This document shows, piece after piece, positions 58,348-64,000 of a DNA stretch of 64,000 nucleotides; position 1 is the stretch's first letter, and every line of letters starts with the position of its first letter. A program made the position numbers and the translations under genes. The notes under the pieces were generated by a model that was given only the letters and a program-made list of their open reading frames with translations, was not told the DNA's origin and did no database searches. The DNA is from Cupriavidus oxalaticus (lineage in GTDB: Bacteria > Pseudomonadota > Gammaproteobacteria > Burkholderiales > Burkholderiaceae): assembly GCF_016894385.1 (NCBI RefSeq), contig NZ_CP069812.1, positions 2,294,001-2,358,000 on the forward strand. Reading direction: 5' to 3'.

Positions 58348-60969
58348 TTAGTGCTTGCGCGGGGTGCGCTTGGCAGCAGACTTGCCGGCGGTCTTCGCAG
58401 GACGCGACTTCGAAGCCGGCTTGCGCGGCTTCTCAAGGTGCGCGGGCTTGGGCTTGGCCGCGCGCTTGGCCGGCTTGCCGCCGGTACTGATGTGCGGCTT
58501 GAGCGGCGTGATCACCGCTTCGAATACCGGCTGCTCCTCGATGACACGGTCGAGCGTCTCGTCGAACGACTCTTCCGGCTTGGACGATCCGCCCAGCAGC
58601 GCCGCCAGCTGGCGGCCCTTCTTGCGCGCCGGCACCGCGTGGGCGGCCGGAACGCGCGGCTGGGTGTCGGTGCCCGTTGCGCGCGCGCGCAACGTCTTGG
58701 CCGACGGTTCCTGAACCAGGCGGAAGTCGATCTTGCGTGCATCGAGATCCACACGCGACACCTGCACGCGCACGCGGTCGGTCAGGCGATAACGGATGCC
58801 GGTACGCTCGCCGCGCAGTTCGTTGCGGGCCTCGTCGTACTGGAAGTAATCGCTGCCCAGTTCGGTCACGTGCACCAGCCCTTCGACATACAGCTCGTCG
58901 AGCTGCACGAAGATGCCGAACGACGTCACGGCGCTGACGGTGCCGGCAAAATCGCTGCCCAGCTTGTCGCGCATGAAGTAGCACTTGAGCCAGGCCTCGA
59001 CATCGCGCGACGCCTCGTCGGCACGGCGCTCGTTGGCCGAGCAATGCAGGCCGAGCTCGTCCCAGATGGCCTCGTTGCGCCTGGCCCGCGCCGCGGCCAG
59101 TTCCGCCTTCTGCTCGGCGTCCTTGGCCTGCAGGCGGCGCGCCTTGGGCGAGATCGCGGTGTTTAGCTCGGTGCCGTGGGCAAACGCCGGCTGGTACTTG
59201 GTATGCGCGAGCACCGCCTTGATCGCGCGGTGCACCAGCAGGTCGGGATAGCGGCGGATCGGGCTGGTGAAGTGCGCGTAGGCCCCATACGCCAGGCCGA
59301 AATGGCCGATATTGTCGGGGCTGTAGACGGCCTGCTGCATCGAGCGCAGCAGCATGGTCTGCAGCATCGGCGCATCCGGGCGGGACTTGATCTTGTCCAT
59401 CACCTCGGCATAGTCGGACGCCTGCGGCTTGTCGCCGCCGCCCAGCGACAGGCCGGCGGTCTTCAGGAACTCGCGCAGGTTCTTCAGCTTCTCTTCGCTC
59501 GGGCCGGCATGGATGCGGTACAGCGCCGGGTGCTTGAAGCGCTCGAGGAAATCCGCCGCGCACACGTTGGCGGTCAGCATGCATTCCTCGATCAGCCGGT
59601 GCGCATCGTTGCGGGTGCGCGGCAGGATCTGCTCGATCTTGCCCTGCGCATTGCAGACGATATAGGTCTCGGTGGTGTCGAAGTCGATCGCCCCGCGCTC
59701 GCGCCGCGCCTTCAGCAGGACCTGGAACAGTTCGTACAGGTTCTGCAGGTGCGGCACCAGCTCGGCGCGCTTGTGCGCCTCCGGGCCCTTGGTGTTGGAC
59801 AGGACCGACCAGACCTCGTTGTAGGTCAGGCGCGCGGTCGAGTGCATCACCGCGGGATAGAACTGGTAGCCCTTGAGTTCACCCTTGGCCGTGAGCACCG
59901 CATCGCAGACCATGCACAGCCGGTCGACGCTGGGATTGAGCGAGCACAGCCCGTTGGACAGCTTCTCCGGCAGCATCGGAATCACGCGGCGCGGGAAGTA
60001 GACCGAGGTGGCGCGGTCCAGCGCATCGGCATCCAGCGGCGTGCCGGGGCGCACGTAATGCGACACGTCGGCGATCGCCACGATCAGGCGCCAGCCTTTG
60101 GCACGGCCGATCTTGACCGGCTCGCAGTAGACCGCGTCGTCGAAGTCGCGCGCGTCTTCGCCGTCGATGGTCACCAGCGGGATGTCGCGCAGGTCGATGC
60201 GGTGGTCCAGGTCGGCCTGGCGCACCTCGTCCGGCAACGCAGTGGCTTCCTTGGCCGCCGCCGGGGAGAAGGCATGCGGCACGCCATACTTGCGCACCGC
60301 GATCTCGATCTCCATGCCGGGGTCGTCGATCTCGCCGAGGATCTCCACCACGCGGCCGACCGGCTGCACATAGCGGTCCGGATATTCGATCAGCTCGACG
60401 CTGACCACCTGCCCCACGCGCGCCTTGCCCTGCGCCTTGGGCGGGATCAGGATGTCCTGGCTGATGCGCTTGTCCTCGGGTGCGACCACCAGCACGCCGC
60501 CCTCGCTGAGCAGCCGCCCGATCACGTAGCGGTTGGCGCGCTCGATGATCTCGACGATCTGCCCCTCGGGCCGGCCGCGGCGGTCGTAGCCCATCACGCG
60601 CACTTGCGCGCGGTCGTTGTGCATGGCCTTCTGCAGCTCACGCTCGGGCAGGAAGATATCGTCCTCGCCATCGTCGCGGATCAGGAAGCCGAAGCCGTCG
60701 CGGTGGCCCTGCACGCGGCCGGTGACGAAGTTGGGCTGGTGGGCCAGTTCATAGCGGCCCTTGCGGTTCAGTTCGATCTGGCCGTCGCGTTCCATCGCCG
60801 CCAGGCGCTTCTGGAAGCCGTCATGCTCCTTGCGCGTGACCGACAGGGCCTTGGCGATATCGCCTGCCGACTGCGGAGATCCCGACGTTCTCAGCACGCC
60901 CAGGATTTCTTCCCGGCTGGGGATCGGATAGTTATTCTGATTCAATTTTTTCTGGAAACTATTTGACAA
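58348..60969 (-). CDS. rnr: Ribonuclease R
   Basis: An 873-residue 3'-5' exoribonuclease of the RNB family active on structured RNA. In order: N-terminal helix-turn-helix (IPSREEILGVLRTSGSPQSAGDIAKAL), two cold-shock domains, RNB domain with VTIDGEDARDFDDAVYC metal site, S1 domain (about 680-765) and a Lys/Ala-rich basic tail. No ATG lies near the conserved start; TTG at 60969 (then SNSFQKKLNQNN) is the best choice, TTG 60945 is an alternative. The start overlaps the promoter of the divergent tRNA gene. Confidence 0.92.
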   Translation of the reverse strand: MSNSFQKKLNQNNYPIPSREEILGVLRTSGSPQSAGDIAKALSVTRKEHDGFQKRLAAMERDGQIELNRKGRYELAHQPNFVTGRVQGHRDGFGFLIRDDGEDDIFLPERELQKAMHNDRAQVRVMGYDRRGRPEGQIVEIIERANRYVIGRLLSEGGVLVVAPEDKRISQDILIPPKAQGKARVGQVVSVELIEYPDRYVQPVGRVVEILGEIDDPGMEIEIAVRKYGVPHAFSPAAAKEATALPDEVRQADLDHRIDLRDIPLVTIDGEDARDFDDAVYCEPVKIGRAKGWRLIVAIADVSHYVRPGTPLDADALDRATSVYFPRRVIPMLPEKLSNGLCSLNPSVDRLCMVCDAVLTAKGELKGYQFYPAVMHSTARLTYNEVWSVLSNTKGPEAHKRAELVPHLQNLYELFQVLLKARRERGAIDFDTTETYIVCNAQGKIEQILPRTRNDAHRLIEECMLTANVCAADFLERFKHPALYRIHAGPSEEKLKNLREFLKTAGLSLGGGDKPQASDYAEVMDKIKSRPDAPMLQTMLLRSMQQAVYSPDNIGHFGLAYGAYAHFTSPIRRYPDLLVHRAIKAVLAHTKYQPAFAHGTELNTAISPKARRLQAKDAEQKAELAAARARRNEAIWDELGLHCSANERRADEASRDVEAWLKCYFMRDKLGSDFAGTVSAVTSFGIFVQLDELYVEGLVHVTELGSDYFQYDEARNELRGERTGIRYRLTDRVRVQVSRVDLDARKIDFRLVQEPSAKTLRARATGTDTQPRVPAAHAVPARKKGRQLAALLGGSSKPEESFDETLDRVIEEQPVFEAVITPLKPHISTGGKPAKRAAKPKPAHLEKPRKPASKSRPAKTAGKSAAKRTPRKH

Positions 60970-60990
60970 AATTCTCGCGCTCTCTATAAT
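60963..60990 (+). promoter_or_regulatory. Consensus sigma-70 promoter of tRNA-Leu
   Basis: TTGACA at 60963-60968 and TATAAT at 60985-60990, both perfect, with a 16-bp spacer. Predicted start near 60997, 19 nt before the tRNA. The -35 overlaps the first codons of rnr. Confidence 0.85.
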
Positions 60991-61015
60991 GAGCGCTTCG
61001 GTTGTTTCGACACCT

Positions 61016-61102
61016 GCCCAGGTGGCGGAATTGGTAGACGCACTAGGTTCAGGTCCTAGCGGTGGCAACACTGTGGAGGTTCGAGTCCTCTCCTGGGCAC
61101 CA
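61016..61102 (+). tRNA. tRNA-Leu, anticodon CAG
   Basis: An 87-nt class II tRNA. Acceptor stem GCCCAGG (61016-61022) pairs with CCTGGGC (61092-61098); anticodon stem CTAGG/CCTAG holds the loop with CAG at 61050-61052; a long variable arm (CGGTGGCAACACTG region) identifies Leu; the T-arm contains GGTTCGAGTCC; CCA is encoded at 61100-61102. Reads CUG leucine codons, the major Leu codon in such GC-rich genomes. Confidence 0.96.
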
Positions 61103-61112
61103 GATCACCGGG

Positions 61113-61147
61113 AAACCCGCAGCGCTTTCGAGCCCTGCGGGTTTTTT
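61113..61147 (+). terminator. Rho-independent terminator after tRNA-Leu
   Basis: AAACCCGCAG (61113-61122) pairs with CTGCGGGTTT (61135-61144) and is followed by T residues to 61147. It ends the single-tRNA transcript 11 nt after the CCA end. Confidence 0.85.
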
Positions 61148-61426
61148 GTTTTCGGCGCTTTGTTGGCGTACCAGATCCGGCAACTTCCACTCCTTGCTGG
61201 CGGCAACTTGCCGCGGTGTCATACGTCAGCGTACGGGTTTTTTCCCGCCCTTGGAACCGCGCACAATGCCTTGCGCGGCAACCGAACCACATCGGTCCGG
61301 CAATGTCGAGGAGTGTAACAGCTTCAGTGGCGATTCCGGCATTCCGCGGGCAAGCACTGGATCTTGACGCCACCGATACCCGTGCCGCGCGGCGGGCACC
61401 GCGGGCACAGGTGCGACAGCGCGCGC
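61148..61426. other. Intergenic stretch after tRNA-Leu
   Basis: No supported gene. A minus-strand frame that runs through the antisense of the tRNA (61056-61601) is a chance frame. No integrase remnant or direct copy of the tRNA 3' end is visible, so nothing points to an integration site. Confidence 0.5.
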
Positions 61427-61996
61427 TCAGGCGTTCGCGTCGTCGTCGAGCAGGCTGGCGCGCTTGCCGCGCTTGAGCCAGGCGCCCAGGTTGTGCGGGC
61501 GCAGCGTGTCGTACTCTTCGAACGGCTGGTGGATCCAGGGGTTCGACGGCAGGAAGGTCACATGGTAATCCGGCTCGATCTTCGAGCAGGCCTTGTACCA
61601 CAGTACCGCCGAGCGCACCTCGGTCACCGCCGGATAGCGCTCCTTCAGGTGGCGGCCCACGCGTTCCAGCGTGATGCCCGAATCGACCAGGTCATCGACC
61701 AGCAGGATCCTGCCCGACAGCTCGCCGCGCGTCATGGTGATGTACTGCGCGATATCGAGGTCGCCCTGCTGCGTGCCGGCAGCTTCGCGATAGCTGCTGG
61801 TCGCCAGGATCGCCAGGGGCACGTCGAAGATGCGCGACATCTGGTCGCCCACGCGCAGGCCGCCGCGCGCCAGGCACAGGATCTTGTCGAATTTCCAGCC
61901 CGACTCATGCACGTTCAGCGACAGTCGTGCGATCAGGCGGTGGTATTCATCCCACGAGACCCACAGGTTCTCTTCATCGTTGGTTGGCAGGTTCAT
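61427..61996 (-). CDS. Phosphoribosyltransferase (hypoxanthine/xanthine type)
   Basis: A 189-residue type I phosphoribosyltransferase. The PRPP-binding loop is ILLVDDLVDSGITLERVG, preceded by DKILCLARGGLRVGDQMSRI. Composition and its place right after purA suggest purine base salvage, although the exact base is not set by sequence. ATG 61996 (MNLPTNDEENLWVSWDEYHRL) is the conserved start. It lies 150 bp after purA on the same strand. Confidence 0.87.
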   Translation of the reverse strand: MNLPTNDEENLWVSWDEYHRLIARLSLNVHESGWKFDKILCLARGGLRVGDQMSRIFDVPLAILATSSYREAAGTQQGDLDIAQYITMTRGELSGRILLVDDLVDSGITLERVGRHLKERYPAVTEVRSAVLWYKACSKIEPDYHVTFLPSNPWIHQPFEEYDTLRPHNLGAWLKRGKRASLLDDDANA

Positions 61997-62146
61997 CGTT
62001 TTGCTCTTGATATCTTCGTGGCCGGTCGGCCCGGATGGCCCGGATGGCAAATAAGGCTCGGCCCGCTTGCGCGGGCCGATGGTCTGTTGCAGGCCGCGGC
62101 GTTCGTGGCGCCGCGGCACTACTACGTCATGCTTCTGGTTGCCGGG

Positions 62147-63505
<1,359 letters not shown>

Positions 63506-63572
63506 TTAAAAACGTATTCTACTCTTGTTGCAGGGCGATTCCCGATTTTTGGGCGGGATTGCTCGCCCGGCG

Positions 63573-64000
63573 TCAGCGCGGCACCACGGCCCAGCCGGAA
63601 TCCTGGCGCACCAGCTGGCGATCGCAGTTGAATTCGTCGAGCTCGTGGGTATGGCCGGGCAGCGACTGGATCACGATCTCGCCGGCCGCGCGCAGTGCGG
63701 AAATTGCCGCACGCAGTGCCGGATCCGCGTCCCAGGGCGCGAAAATCGCCTGGGCGCGCACTTCCACCGGTGACAGCGACGCCACTTCACGCAGGTCGAG
63801 CGAGAAGCCTGTCGCCGGGCGGGCGCGGCCGAAGGCTTCGCCCACCTTGTCATAGCGGCCGCCTCGGGCCACGTAGTTGGGCAAACCAGCCACGTAGGCC
63901 GCGAACATCACGCCACTGTGATAGTGGTAACCGCGCAGGTCCGACAGGTCGACATTGACGCTGGCGCCACGCACCTGCACCGCCAGCGCGGCCAGTTCGT
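63573..64000 (-). CDS. hisZ: ATP phosphoribosyltransferase regulatory subunit HisZ (3' part)
   Basis: The C-terminal ~142 residues of a HisRS-like protein that activates short-form HisG in histidine synthesis. Visible: [43 protein letters not shown] and [11 protein letters not shown], the HisRS-like catalytic-fold segments. The frame stays open to the right edge, so the gene start lies outside the window. It ends 85 bp before purA. Confidence 0.92.
   Translation of the reverse strand, partial: ELAALAVQVRGASVNVDLSDLRGYHYHSGVMFAAYVAGLPNYVARGGRYDKVGEAFGRARPATGFSLDLREVASLSPVEVRAQAIFAPWDADPALRAAISALRAAGEIVIQSLPGHTHELDEFNCDRQLVRQDSGWAVVPR

Noticed and set aside
61016..61102. tRNA-Leu as a possible integration site of a mobile element
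   Set aside because: No integrase, no repeat of the tRNA 3' end and only core genes on both sides.
61056..61601. Minus-strand frame covering the antisense of tRNA-Leu
   Set aside because: Translation through the reverse of a tRNA (ending in RRGLEPPQCCHR) is a well-known false gene pattern.

Overview
The window is a GC-rich bacterial chromosome segment whose gene content and order fit a beta-proteobacterium of the Burkholderiaceae, most likely Cupriavidus or a close Ralstonia relative. The clues are the block rimP-nusA-infB-rbfA-truB, odhA-odhB-lpdA with a structured leader of the Burkholderiales sucA-RNA type, hisZ-purA-phosphoribosyltransferase, a full cbb3 oxidase operon next to an FNR gene, and a Bug-family solute receptor. 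It reads as core chromosome: I see no prophage, insertion sequence, CRISPR array or integrase.

Layout. 1-4.5 kb: the tail of a transporter gene and its terminator, then a five-gene co-directional cluster (IclR regulator, peptidase E, DUF1177, AroM, Bug receptor) with a visible promoter and palindromic operator. 4.5-14 kb, minus strand: scpB-rluB, a terminator, then rimP-nusA-infB-rbfA-truB (translation and ribosome maturation). 14.6-24.4 kb: a SafE-like membrane protein divergent from fnr, then the cbb3 cytochrome oxidase genes ccoN-O-Q-P-G, a FixH-like protein and a small membrane protein, preceded by ccoI-ccoS; FNR boxes lie in front of ccoN (placed at -41.5) and ccoI. 24.4-31.4 kb: zapE and the 2-oxoglutarate dehydrogenase genes odhA-odhB-lpdA. 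31.7-36.9 kb: ugpB-A-E-C-Q for glycerol-3-phosphate uptake and glycerophosphodiester hydrolysis, with a Pho-box-like sequence upstream. 37-43.9 kb: a HAD phosphatase, then glnA, a DUF4124 protein, ntrB and ntrC (nitrogen regulation), with a sigma-54 promoter and paired NtrC sites upstream of glnA, and a rhodanese gene. 44-48.7 kb: a CinA-like protein, an EI24 membrane protein, and an unusual group of beta-propeller, polysaccharide deacetylase and sterol-desaturase-like genes. 48.8-64 kb: hrpA and argA diverging from 23 bp that hold a palindromic -10 box, yggX, rpiA, tal, a sirtuin, rlmB, rnr, tRNA-Leu(CAG), a phosphoribosyltransferase, purA, and the 3' part of hisZ running off the window.

Three global circuits are legible from DNA sites alone: oxygen (FNR to cbb3 oxidase), nitrogen (NtrC/sigma-54 to glnA, with ntrBC alongside) and phosphate (a PhoB-like box before ugp). 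The least understood piece is the IclR-pepE-DUF1177-aroM-Bug cluster, which looks like an uncharacterised scavenging or catabolic unit. The most unusual regulatory architecture is the shared, apparently leaderless hrpA/argA promoter.
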